Virus record (IMG/VR): IMGVR_UViG_3300036760_001535
Coordinates: 1-31,175 of that record
DNA: 31,175 nt
Direction: 5' to 3' (one strand)
From: a virus
Shown here: one piece after another, positions 17,710 to 25,357 of the stretch
Numbering within the stretch: the stretch's first letter is position 1
How the letters are laid out: every line of letters starts with the position of its first letter
Made by a program: the position numbers and the translations under genes
Notes under the pieces: model-generated
Databases searched by the model: none
Told to the model about the DNA's origin: nothing
What the model saw: the letters and a program-made list of their open reading frames with translations, nothing else

Positions 17710-19724
17710 CCCTTGTCGACGCCGAGCCAATTGGACTGCCGCTTGCCGGCTACGGCTGGCGGGCGAGCAAGCACACCCGCGGGCACCGGCTCCGCGCTCT
17801 CATCGCTGCGGACGCGGTTGGTCTCTTCCGCCGCAGGGCCGACTTGATCCTCGAGGTCGCGCCACCTGGCTTCGGTCCAGCGATCGGCGCCTGCTATCCA
17901 AGCCGCAGCGCGGGCATAGACGCGACAATCCAGCGCCTCGTTGCGCTCGCGCACCTTTTGCCATTCGAGCCGGCTGAAGCCGCGCCTGGTCTTCACTGTG
18001 ATGAGCTGCTCACCGACGAGCTGCTTCACCCATTCGGCCTCGATCCCGCGTGGCAGGTGAATGAACCCAGTCGGGAACTTTCCGCCGGCCGCTATCTCTT
18101 CGTCGATCGGCGCACCGAGACGCAGGAAGCGATAGCTCTCACTCTTGAAGGTCGCGACCGCGATCGTCCAAAGCCGTGCGCCGCGCCGCAGCTTGCGTCC
18201 GCCTTCGGTCACATCGACGAAGGTCGGCCCGACCACCGGAGCCGATCGGTTGAACCCTTCCACGCCCTTGACTGGGACGACTTGCGCATGGCCAGCCTTG
18301 CGCGCCCAGGCATAGACGGCGGGCGTCTCATAGCCAGTGTCGATCGCGAGCTTCGCAAGGCCGAGCCGAGCGCCGTGCGCGTGCGGCCAGGTCTGGTCGA
18401 GCAGTTTGCTTAAACTGTCCCAGCTCTCCGCTCGCTCGGGTCCGCCGTCGATCACGAGGTGATCGACAAGCCAGCTTTCCAAGCCGCGGCCCCACGCCCA
18501 GATCGAGACCTCAATCCGGTCCTTCTGGACGTCGGCACCCGCGGTCAGAAACAGACCGCCCGACGGCACGGTGGCGATCTGCCAAACCTCCCGGCGCTCA
18601 TAGAGCCGCTGCCAATCGGGTGCCTCACCGGTTTCGATCCAGGTCTCGCCGAGCACGCCGTTCTTGAAGGTGCGCTTGGCGTCGTCCGTCGCCTGCGCTG
18701 CCTCCCACATGCGCGCGATGTCGGACCAGGAGAACCATCCCACTGGTGAATAAAGTGCCGAGAGATGAAATCCAATCGTGCCAGGATCGGATGGTTCCGC
18801 GGTCGGTTGCCAGTCGCCGGCCTGGAGCATGACCGTCTTGTGGTGCTCTTGGATCGCGCCGTCGCAAGCTTCGCATTCATAATGGGCGCTCTCAGGCTTT
18901 CCTCTTTCCCATCTCAACCGCTCGAACCGTAGCCATTGCAGAACTCCGCAATGCGGACACGGCACGAAGAAGCGACGCTGATCGGACGCCTCGTATTCGC
19001 GTTCGATCCGCGAGAAGCCATGGATCGTCGGGGTCGAGGTCAGAAACGCCTTCGCTCGCCAGGAGAACGTTCGCGTTCTCGCCTCGGCGAGCGCGACCGG
19101 GTCACCCTCCTCGTCGGCGGACGGCGGGTAGGCATCGACCTCGTCGAGAAACAGATAGCGCGCGGGCATGGAGCGCAGGCCCACCGCGCTGTTCGCGCCG
19201 GTGATGACCAGCAATCCCGCCGGAAACTCCTTGGACAGAACCGTGTTGCCGGCATCGCGCGAGCGCGCGGGTTTCACCCGCTCGCGCAACGACGGACACT
19301 CCTCGATCAGCGGCTCGATACGCTGTCGTGAAAAGCGCTTGGCGAGCTCGACGGTCGGCTGCACCGCGAGCATCGGTCCGGGCGCATGATGGATGACGTA
19401 GCCGATCCAATTGTTGCCGGACTCGGTCGCTCCGACCTGCGCCGCCTTCATGAACACGACGCGGCGGGCCGGATGCGCCGGCGAGAGCGCATCCATGATC
19501 GCGCGCATGTAGGGCGTGCGGTCGGTCCGATAGCGCCCGGGCTCGGCCGAAGCCCTCGGGCTTAGCACCCGATGTCGATCCGCCCATTCGGAGACGGTGA
19601 GCGCCGGATCGGGCGTCAGCCCGTCGCGCCAGGCCTGGCGAAGCTCGTCCGCGCCGTCGAAACCGAATCCGTCATCGGAACTGGGGCCGAATGTCGGCGA
19701 GCTCTGCGAGGTGAGCGCGGACAT
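17697..19724 (-). CDS. Terminase large subunit, GpA family
   Basis: DNA-packaging motor and nuclease, 675 residues. The ATPase has a Walker A-like KAAQVGATES (residues ~93-102) and a Walker B YLFLDEVDAYP (~190-200). Two Cys pairs (CPHC near residue 255, CEAC near 282) form a probable zinc site, typical of lambda gpA relatives. The nuclease domain is in the C-terminal half (GADVQKDRIEVSIWAWGRG, LAIDTGYETPAVYAWARKAG) with conserved Asp residues. It overlaps the small subunit gene by 53 bases. Confidence 0.96.
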   Translation of the reverse strand: MSALTSQSSPTFGPSSDDGFGFDGADELRQAWRDGLTPDPALTVSEWADRHRVLSPRASAEPGRYRTDRTPYMRAIMDALSPAHPARRVVFMKAAQVGATESGNNWIGYVIHHAPGPMLAVQPTVELAKRFSRQRIEPLIEECPSLRERVKPARSRDAGNTVLSKEFPAGLLVITGANSAVGLRSMPARYLFLDEVDAYPPSADEEGDPVALAEARTRTFSWRAKAFLTSTPTIHGFSRIEREYEASDQRRFFVPCPHCGVLQWLRFERLRWERGKPESAHYECEACDGAIQEHHKTVMLQAGDWQPTAEPSDPGTIGFHLSALYSPVGWFSWSDIARMWEAAQATDDAKRTFKNGVLGETWIETGEAPDWQRLYERREVWQIATVPSGGLFLTAGADVQKDRIEVSIWAWGRGLESWLVDHLVIDGGPERAESWDSLSKLLDQTWPHAHGARLGLAKLAIDTGYETPAVYAWARKAGHAQVVPVKGVEGFNRSAPVVGPTFVDVTEGGRKLRRGARLWTIAVATFKSESYRFLRLGAPIDEEIAAGGKFPTGFIHLPRGIEAEWVKQLVGEQLITVKTRRGFSRLEWQKVRERNEALDCRVYARAAAWIAGADRWTEARWRDLEDQVGPAAEETNRVRSDESAEPVPAGVLARPPAVAGKRQSNWLGVDKGWLK

Positions 19725-20271
19725 GCGTCTCCAAGAGTTTCTGCATGCGGTGTGCTCCGATCTCGACGGATTGGCCGATCATCTCGCCGCACGAAACCGA
19801 CAGCTCGGATGCCATCAGCGCGGCAATCCGCGCCGGCCAATTCGCCCAGGCATCACGCTCTTCGCGCGCAAGTCGAAACGCGAGCGCGGTGGCACGCGCT
19901 CGATCGATAAGCTCCCCGCGGCGCTCCTGCAGCTTCAGCCGCGCAAGATGCGCCTTGGCGATCTCGTGTGCCGTGCGCGCCTGCACGAAGGTGACGTTGC
20001 CGCCGGATGGGAGCCCCTGCTCCTTGAGCGTTTCGCGCACGGAGCCCACAGCCGCCTCGGCCACGGGCTTGAGCTTTGCGCCATCCGTTTTCGGCTTGGC
20101 TCTCGCCTTCGCGCGTGCCGGATCGGTCGAGCGCTCCCATGATGCATCCGCCTTTGCCGGATCGACCTTGCCATCCGGCTCCAGGACGACGCGCCCTTGT
20201 TTGATGGCGCGCAGCACCGCGACGTGGCTGACGCCCCGCTGCCGGCCATACGCGCGGATCGATAATCCCAT
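19672..20271 (-). CDS. Terminase small subunit (Nu1-like)
   Basis: Recognises phage DNA for packaging; 199 residues. The N-terminal ~45 residues form a winged-helix-like DNA-binding segment (LSIRAYGRQRGVSHVAVLRA then IKQGRV), as in lambda Nu1. A basic linker follows, then a helical domain (NVTFVQARTAHEIAKAHLAR) for oligomerisation and partner binding. It is the first gene of the leftward structural operon, divergent from the plus-strand genes starting at 20374, so a leftward promoter should lie in 20272-20373. Confidence 0.88.
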   Translation of the reverse strand: MGLSIRAYGRQRGVSHVAVLRAIKQGRVVLEPDGKVDPAKADASWERSTDPARAKARAKPKTDGAKLKPVAEAAVGSVRETLKEQGLPSGGNVTFVQARTAHEIAKAHLARLKLQERRGELIDRARATALAFRLAREERDAWANWPARIAALMASELSVSCGEMIGQSVEIGAHRMQKLLETHVRAHLAELADIRPQFR

Positions 20272-20317
20272 GTCGCACCCGGGCCAAAGAAAGCAATCAA
20301 ATGATCCGATTAACCGC

Positions 20318-20347
20318 TTGGCTCAGAGTCGAAGCAGCGCATGTATA
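20318..20347 (+). promoter_or_regulatory. Candidate sigma70-like promoter for the plus-strand island
   Basis: TTGGCT (20318-20323) and TGTATA (20342-20347) are spaced by 18 bases and lie upstream of the first plus-strand gene, whose GGAGAG ribosome site follows at ~20364. It is a reasonable match but not decisive. The 102-base divergent gap also has to hold the start signals for the leftward terminase operon, which I could not pinpoint. Confidence 0.35.
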
Positions 20348-20373
20348 GCGCCATCGGAACAACGGAGAGCGTC

Positions 20374-20739
20374 ATGACCAAGGCCATCCTGCCGACCAAC
20401 AACACCGATTGGGGCTTCTGGGGCACGATTCGCCACCACGCCGACCCCGCCGAGGCTTGGACGCTTGCGATGCAGGCGATCACTGCCACCACCGAATGCC
20501 CAGACCCCGCGGTACGCGACTTTCTCGACAGCCGGCACGGTCGACACTTCGCCGACGACGTGGCGAATGGACTGTTCGCGCGGCTCGCCCTGCCGGCAGC
20601 AATCGATGCCGCAGTCAGCCGCTGGATGACCTGGACGATCAAGCGCCGCGACGAGCGCGAGACCGGCATCCCGCGCGGTCTGCCCTATCTGACCGGCTGG
20701 GTAACGCACTTCGAGATACTGGCCGAAGCGGCCGCATGA
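20374..20739 (+). CDS. Conserved hypothetical small protein
   Basis: A 121-residue protein I do not recognise with certainty. It starts at the ATG preceded by GGAGAG; an earlier in-frame ATG at 20341 lies inside the probable promoter and is unlikely. Visible features are a Trp-rich N-terminus (NNTDWGFWGTI), an acidic helical middle (HADPAEAWTLAMQAI) and a C-terminal segment with RRDERETGIPRGLPYLTGWV. There is no signal peptide or membrane segment. It is the first of three small plus-strand genes between the packaging and methyltransferase blocks, and is likely to be co-transcribed with them. Confidence 0.8.
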   Translation: MTKAILPTNNTDWGFWGTIRHHADPAEAWTLAMQAITATTECPDPAVRDFLDSRHGRHFADDVANGLFARLALPAAIDAAVSRWMTWTIKRRDERETGIPRGLPYLTGWVTHFEILAEAAA

Positions 20740-20759
20740 TCGCCGAGAGGAGAATTGTC

Positions 20760-21005
20760 ATGGAAAACTGGACCGGACTAACGCCCGCGCAGATTCGCGC
20801 TCGTGTCGTAGCCGCGCGAGAGCCGGCGCTCCGAAAGTTCCTTGCTAACTACGGCGCAACGGTTCTGCCCGGCGAAACGCTCGAACAAGCAGTGAAGCGC
20901 GTCCAACTCGTCATTGCCGGCGCAATACGCCTCGCGGCGGAGACTGCGCTCCCGAACGAAACCTTCGAGCAATCCATGAATCGCGTGCTCTCACGCGCGA
21001 ACTGA
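20760..21005 (+). CDS. Hypothetical small helical protein
   Basis: An 81-residue protein of unknown function, starting 20 bases after the preceding gene with a good AGAGGAG ribosome site. It is predicted largely helical (TPAQIRARVVAAREPALRKF) and contains two similar helical motifs, ETLEQAVKRVQ and ETFEQSMNRVL. These suggest an internal duplication of roughly 35 residues. No enzymatic motif was seen. Confidence 0.75.
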   Translation: MENWTGLTPAQIRARVVAAREPALRKFLANYGATVLPGETLEQAVKRVQLVIAGAIRLAAETALPNETFEQSMNRVLSRAN

Positions 21006-21030
21006 CCGGCCCCCGAAGCCCTGAGACCAC

Positions 21031-21085
21031 GCCCCGCTCCGATGCGGGGCTCGGGGCAGTAGAAGGGCCGCGATGATCGCGACCC
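21031..21085 (+). other. Two adjacent GC-rich hairpins in a 102-base intergenic gap
   Basis: The gap between the second and third plus-strand genes contains GCCCCGC-TCCGAT-GCGGGGC (21031-21050, perfect 7-base stem) and then a second hairpin with a CGCG stem and flanking GGG/CCC (21065-21085). No T run follows, so a classical terminator is not supported. It may be an RNA processing or attenuation structure before the DUF3489 gene. Confidence 0.4.
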
Positions 21086-21107
21086 GACTGCTGCGAGGAG
21101 CCACACC

Positions 21108-21683
21108 ATGGCCCAGCTTTCCGATGCTCAACTCGTCGTCCTGTCGGCCGCATGCCAGCGTCCCGATCGGTGCGTCTTTCCCGTCAACCCCAAGCTCAAG
21201 GGCAATGCCGCCGGCAACGTCCTCAAGAGCCTCCTGAAGAAAGCGCTGATCAAGGAAGTCCGCGCCAAGCGTGACGACACAGTCTGGCGCCACGACAAGA
21301 AGCACGGACGGATGACGCTGCATGCTACCCGTGCCGCTTACGATGCCCTCGGAATTGATCCACGGGAGGCGGCGTCTGAGACCGAACCCGCCGGCGATGC
21401 CGAAAGCACGAGTGATACAGCCGCAGCATCCGACACCGAGGCGAAGACCAAGGCTCGGGGCACGCGCACTGGCCGTACGCGAGCCGGCAGCAAGCAGGCT
21501 CAACTGATCGAGATGCTCAAGCGTCCCAAGGGCGCGAGCATCGAGGAGATCGTCAAGGCCTTCGATTGGCAGGCCCACACCGTGCGCGGCGCGATTGCCG
21601 GCGCGCTCAAGAAGAAACTCGGGCTCAACGTCGTCTCGGAGAAGGTCGAGGGACGCGGCCGCGTCTACCGCATCGCCGCCTGA
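21108..21683 (+). CDS. DUF3489 domain protein
   Basis: A 191-residue protein with the DUF3489 signature at its C-terminus: QLIEMLKRPKGASIEEIVKA, then FDWQAHTVRGAIAGALKKKL and GLNVVSEKVEGRGRVYRI. This is a small winged-helix-like fold found in many alphaproteobacterial phages and mobile elements. The N-terminal part also looks winged-helix-like (QLVVLSAACQRP then NVLKSLLKKALI), and an acidic/Ala/Thr-rich linker joins the two. A DNA-binding regulatory role is likely but not demonstrated. The gene ends just before a strong terminator. Confidence 0.88.
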   Translation: MAQLSDAQLVVLSAACQRPDRCVFPVNPKLKGNAAGNVLKSLLKKALIKEVRAKRDDTVWRHDKKHGRMTLHATRAAYDALGIDPREAASETEPAGDAESTSDTAAASDTEAKTKARGTRTGRTRAGSKQAQLIEMLKRPKGASIEEIVKAFDWQAHTVRGAIAGALKKKLGLNVVSEKVEGRGRVYRIAA

Positions 21684-21697
21684 TCGACGAGTCCTAG

Positions 21698-21731
21698 AGC
21701 GCCGCCGGGCTTCATGGTCCGGCGGCGCTTT
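21698..21731 (+). terminator. Intrinsic terminator ending the plus-strand island
   Basis: A perfect 11-base stem (AGCGCCGCCGG / CCGGCGGCGCT) with a 10-base loop is followed by TTT. It lies 14 bases after the DUF3489 stop. The last codons of the convergent DUF7220 gene run through the same hairpin, so it may act in both directions. Confidence 0.8.
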
Positions 21732-21954
21732 GCCGTTCTCGCCGCATGCGCCAATTCTCGAAGGCGCGTCGCATCAGATAGGATCGCAGAAGCGACACGC
21801 CCGTGAAGACGGCGCCCAGCAGCAGGTTCTCCCCGAGGCTCGGCCGCAGTCCGAACAGTGGAAACACGGCCATCTGTGTCGCGACGGCGACCCCGTATCC
21901 GATCATGACGTTCGCAACCGCCTCCACCAGGGACGTGAGGCGGCTTTGCATCAT
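21712..21954 (-). CDS. Small membrane protein (DUF7220-like)
   Basis: An 80-residue protein with two predicted membrane helices (residues ~10-32 and ~42-62): VEAVANVMIGYGVAVATQMA, and LGENLLLGAVFTGVSLLRSY. It ends in a basic tail (MRRAFENWRMRRERQ). It matches the DUF7220 type as I recall it, found repeatedly next to phage ParB/methyltransferase genes. The ATG overlaps the methyltransferase stop (ATGA), so the two are coupled. Function is unknown. Confidence 0.75.
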   Translation of the reverse strand: MMQSRLTSLVEAVANVMIGYGVAVATQMAVFPLFGLRPSLGENLLLGAVFTGVSLLRSYLMRRAFENWRMRRERQSAAGP

Positions 21955-23201
21955 GCGGCCATTCGCTCGGTCCTGAGCTCATCGAAGCTGCGGCCACTGC
22001 CGGCGAGCGTCGCTGCAATTCTCGTATGTCGCTGCCACCGCTCAATAACAACATCGCAATAGCGTGGATCTATTTCCATCGCGAGGCAGACGCGACCGAC
22101 GGTTTCGGCCGCGATCACGGTCGATCCGGAACCGGCAAAAGGCTCATAGACGGAATCGCCTCTCGCGCTGTTATTCACGATCGGCCGGCGCATGCACTCG
22201 ACCGGCTTCTGAGTGCCGTGCACGGTCGCCTCGTCCTCTTCAACGGCGGCTCCGATCGCCCAGAGCGTGGTCTGATCACGCGCACCCTGCCAGTTTCCGT
22301 TTGCGCCCTTGCGGACCGCGTAGAAGCAGGGTTCGTGCCGCCAGTGATAATCACCCCGACCGAGCACGAGGCGCGGTTTGGCCCAGACGATCTGCGCGCG
22401 AATGTTGAAACCGCATGCCTCCAGGCTCTCGGCGACGGTGCGGCTGCGGACGCCCGAGTGCCAGACGTAGGCGACGTCCCCCGGAAAAAGCGCCCACGCT
22501 TCGCGCCAGTCAGCACGATCATCGTTGCGGACTTTGCCGGTGCGCGCCGTCACCGACACGCCGGCTTCATTACGCCAATTGGGGTCATACTCGACCCCAT
22601 AGGGTGGATCGGTGACCATAAGGTGCATGTGGACACCATCGAGAAGGCGCTCGACGTCGGTCGGCGCGGTCGCGTCCCCGCACAGCAATCGATGCGGCCC
22701 GATGAGCCACAGGTCGCCCGGCCGCGTCACTGCCCGGGCTGGCGTCTCCGGAACTTCATCTTCACCCTCGGAGGTTCCATCTCCATCGAGGCCGTCGAGC
22801 AGACGGTCGAGTTCGTCGTCCCCGAAGCCCAGGAGTTCAAGGTCGACGCCGTCTTCCTTCAATCGCGCCAACTCGGCGGCAAGGAGCGCTTCGTCCCAGC
22901 CGGCATTGAGCGCGATCTTGTTGTCGGCGAGCCGAAAGGCGCGCGCCTGCGCGTCGGTCAGGTGACCGAGACGGATGACGGGCACTTCCGAGAGCCCGAG
23001 ACGCTTCGCAGCGATGAGGCGCCCGTGACCCGCGATCAATACGCCGCGTTCGTCCACCAAGCACGGCACGTTGAAGCCGAATTCCGCGATCGATCCTGCA
23101 ATCTGTGCAAGCTGTTCGTCGGGGTGGGTCCGCGCATTGGCTGCATAGGGCAGAAGCCGTTCGATCGGCCAGTGCTCGACCTGAAGCGCTTCAGGCAGCA
23201 T
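21951..23201 (-). CDS. ParB-domain / DNA methyltransferase fusion (first copy, DPPY type)
   Basis: A 416-residue fusion. Residues ~8-100 are a ParB/Srx-like nuclease fold with the AGHGR motif and a following LADNKIALNAGWDE. The rest is a beta-type DNA methyltransferase with catalytic TDPPYGVEYD (DPPY at ~198-201), and the SAM-binding YEPFAGSGSTVIAAE near the C-terminus. DPPY suggests an N6-adenine enzyme. The start at 23201 (MLPEALQVEHW) overlaps the preceding copy by 11 bases; a longer in-frame start at 23309 would overlap far more and adds an atypical N-terminus. No restriction enzyme is adjacent, so it is probably an orphan methylase protecting phage DNA or regulating gene expression. Confidence 0.92.
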   Translation of the reverse strand: MLPEALQVEHWPIERLLPYAANARTHPDEQLAQIAGSIAEFGFNVPCLVDERGVLIAGHGRLIAAKRLGLSEVPVIRLGHLTDAQARAFRLADNKIALNAGWDEALLAAELARLKEDGVDLELLGFGDDELDRLLDGLDGDGTSEGEDEVPETPARAVTRPGDLWLIGPHRLLCGDATAPTDVERLLDGVHMHLMVTDPPYGVEYDPNWRNEAGVSVTARTGKVRNDDRADWREAWALFPGDVAYVWHSGVRSRTVAESLEACGFNIRAQIVWAKPRLVLGRGDYHWRHEPCFYAVRKGANGNWQGARDQTTLWAIGAAVEEDEATVHGTQKPVECMRRPIVNNSARGDSVYEPFAGSGSTVIAAETVGRVCLAMEIDPRYCDVVIERWQRHTRIAATLAGSGRSFDELRTERMAA

Positions 23202-24579
23202 CCGCGATCTCCACGCCGCGTTCAGCGGCGATCTCTTCGAATGTTCGACCGGTACCATCGAGCGTGACGGGTTGATCCGGAAAGAGCTTTCGCCAACGCA
23301 AGACGGCAACGTCGATGTATTCCGGGGCGAGCTCGATCGCTCTCACGCTCCGGCCGGTGCGCTCGCCTGCAATCAGGCTCGTGCCGGAGCCGGCGAAGGG
23401 CTCATAGGCAACATCGCCCTCGTCGCTGTAGGCACGCATCACGAACTCGGGCAGCGCGACCGGGAAGACCGCCGGATGTTCGGTCTCGATGCCGCGCGCC
23501 TTGTGTCGGGTGATACGGATGACGCTGTCCGGAATGCGGGTCTCCTGCACGCCCTGGCCCGCATGGCTCCATTCCCCGACGTGACCATCGCGGCTGCGCA
23601 TGCCGCCGTGCGTATCGTTGATGTGCCCCGCCCACTTGCAAGGCACGATCTTGTTGGGCTTCCGCGCCGTCCGATTGAAGTGGAATACCAGCTCGAAGGC
23701 AGGCGCCAAGCGGCCGTTCCAGTCGCCCGGCAATCCGGGTCCCTGGTCCCAGGAGTAGAGCGCGAAGCGGCGCCAGCCTTGCTCCCGCATCCAGTCGAGC
23801 CAGCTCTGCCAATAGGGCTGCCACTCGTTGTCGCGATGGATCAGGCCGAGGTTGACGAGAAGCTGCGCCTCGTTAGTAACCGGAAGGCCGGCGAACACGC
23901 CCTGCATCAGCGCGTCCCAATCGCCGACGCCGCCGGTCGTGTAGTCGCGTTGGTTTCCGTAGGGCGGCGAGGTGAAAACGAGCGATGCGCGCTCCCCCTC
24001 CATGACGCGCGAGACCACCGCCGCATCGGCACTGCTGCCGCAGAGGAGGCGGTGGCGACCGATCAGCCAAAGATCGCCAGTCCGCGTGACTGGTTCGCGT
24101 AGCGGAGCGGGCGCTTCGTCGGCAGCATCTTCGCCGCCGTCACCGGCTTCCGCCTCACCGCCGAGCGGCGCCATGAGCGCATCAAGCTCGGCATCGGAGA
24201 ACCCCGTCAGGGCAAGATCGAAGCCCTCGCCATTGAGCGCATGCAGCTCGGCCGCGAGCAGTTCGTCGTTCCAGCCCGCGTTGAGCGCCAGCTTGTTGTC
24301 GGCAATGACGTAGGCGCGACGCTGCCCTGGGGTCAGGTGTCCGAGGACCACCACCGGCACGGCGTCGAGACCAAGCTTCCGGGCCGCCAGCAGTCGGCCG
24401 TGACCGGCGACCACCACGCCCTCGGCGTCGACTAGGATCGGGTTGGTCCAGCCGAACTCGACGATCGAGGCGGCGATCTGCGCGATCTGGTCGTCTTCGT
24501 GCGTGCGTGCATTGCGCGCATAGGGAATCAGCCGGTCGAGCGGCCAATGCTCGACCGTATCGGGCAGTCGTGGCGTCAT
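23191..24579 (-). CDS. ParB-domain / DNA methyltransferase fusion (second copy, SPPY type)
   Basis: Paralogue of the following gene, 462 residues from the chosen ATG (MTPRLPDTVEHW). It shows the same ParB-like N-terminal part (VVAGHGRLLAARKLG, ADNKLALNAGWNDE). The methyltransferase core has VFTSPPYGNQRDY (SPPY at ~204-207) and ends in YEPFAGSGTSLIAGERTGRS. SPPY is more typical of N4-cytosine enzymes, whereas the neighbouring copy has DPPY, so the two may modify different bases. A GTG start at 24651 would add residues encoded by the upstream repeat cluster and is less likely. No good ribosome site was seen before the chosen ATG. Confidence 0.92.
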   Translation of the reverse strand: MTPRLPDTVEHWPLDRLIPYARNARTHEDDQIAQIAASIVEFGWTNPILVDAEGVVVAGHGRLLAARKLGLDAVPVVVLGHLTPGQRRAYVIADNKLALNAGWNDELLAAELHALNGEGFDLALTGFSDAELDALMAPLGGEAEAGDGGEDAADEAPAPLREPVTRTGDLWLIGRHRLLCGSSADAAVVSRVMEGERASLVFTSPPYGNQRDYTTGGVGDWDALMQGVFAGLPVTNEAQLLVNLGLIHRDNEWQPYWQSWLDWMREQGWRRFALYSWDQGPGLPGDWNGRLAPAFELVFHFNRTARKPNKIVPCKWAGHINDTHGGMRSRDGHVGEWSHAGQGVQETRIPDSVIRITRHKARGIETEHPAVFPVALPEFVMRAYSDEGDVAYEPFAGSGTSLIAGERTGRSVRAIELAPEYIDVAVLRWRKLFPDQPVTLDGTGRTFEEIAAERGVEIADAA

Positions 24580-24907
24580 GTGGTTTGTGTTCGCGCAGTA
24601 CCGCGACGCGGTGGTAACTTGTTTCGGGGTTACCACGCGTGGGGTTACCACCCGCGGCGAGCGGAAAACTCGCGCCGTTGCGCGCCTTTAGGGCACACAG
24701 GGGCCAACGTTGCGTGGTAACTGGTAACTCAGATTTTGCCGCTGACGGTGGCGAAGTTTCGGGCCATTGCCCCCCGCATAGGATCTCCGCCAGGAAGGAC
24801 CCGCGATTGCCTCGACGCGCGCACGTCTCGCGAGCCTGCCAACGAAACTAGCCAATTCGGTGCGTTCTGTCTGAGCGAAAAGTGTCTGGCAGACATCTTT
24901 CGCTCCA
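24580..24907 (-). promoter_or_regulatory. Intergenic control region with clustered GTGGTAAC / GTTACCAC repeats
   Basis: This 328-base gap between the methyltransferase operon and the DUF6362 gene contains no convincing gene. It holds five copies of one short motif: GTGGTAAC at 24611-24618 and 24714-24721, its reverse complement GTTACCAC at 24629-24636 and 24644-24651, and a partial TGGTAAC at 24722-24728. The two middle copies extend to an 11-base direct repeat GGGGTTACCAC spaced by 15 bases. Position just upstream of the operon suggests operator sites for a repressor or for the methyltransferases themselves. No confident -35/-10 pair was assigned. Confidence 0.6.
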
Positions 24908-25357
24908 CTACGCTGTCGTCCCCGCTGCGATCGTCCTCTCAATGAGCCGTCGCTTCGAGAGACCTTTCGGCAGGTGATGCCCGTTAAGTTTCCACGCGGT
25001 CACGCAGAGGGCGTAGAGCCAATGCTCGTGCGCGGCGGCGCGCTGCAGTCCGACCTTCCAGCACACCGTCTTCCACCGCTCGCCCGAGGCCCGCAGCCAG
25101 ACTACCTTGCGGTCGGTCGGCTCCAGCCACTTCAACCAGCCCAGCGTCTCCTCCATGCGGCTGATCGCGTCGGCGCTCGGCCTGACGCGTGTGACTCGCG
25201 GAGGCTCCTGGCTCACAATATCACTGAACTCATAGAGCATCCTTGGCCAAGTGTTAAAGTGACCCGGGACGCACACGTCGGGAAGCCGCTTCATCACGTC
25301 AGCCGCTTCGACGAAGCGCTCTTCCACCATCGACTCGGTCCAGCGTGGTTCGGTCAT
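24908..25357 (-). CDS. DUF6362 family protein
   Basis: A 149-residue protein of the DUF6362 type (as I recognise it), with WTESMVEERFVEAADVMKRL at the N-terminus. Residues ~65-115 (SRMEETLGWLKWLEPTDRKV, VWLRASGERWKTVCWKVGLQ) look like a sigma-region-4/helix-turn-helix arrangement, ending in a basic LPKGLSKRRLIERTIAAG. Similar phage proteins lie between the replication and packaging genes and may control late transcription; this is inference. The ATG overlaps the upstream stop (TGATG), so it is coupled to the small ORF before it. Confidence 0.78.
   Translation of the reverse strand: MTEPRWTESMVEERFVEAADVMKRLPDVCVPGHFNTWPRMLYEFSDIVSQEPPRVTRVRPSADAISRMEETLGWLKWLEPTDRKVVWLRASGERWKTVCWKVGLQRAAAHEHWLYALCVTAWKLNGHHLPKGLSKRRLIERTIAAGTTA

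Noticed and set aside
21951-24579. Complete restriction-modification system
   Set aside because: No restriction endonuclease gene is adjacent; the neighbours are a small membrane protein and phage genes, so the methyltransferases are treated as orphans.
24611-24728. CRISPR-like array
   Set aside because: The repeated unit is only 8-11 bases, in both orientations with irregular spacing; there are no spacers of constant length and no cas genes.
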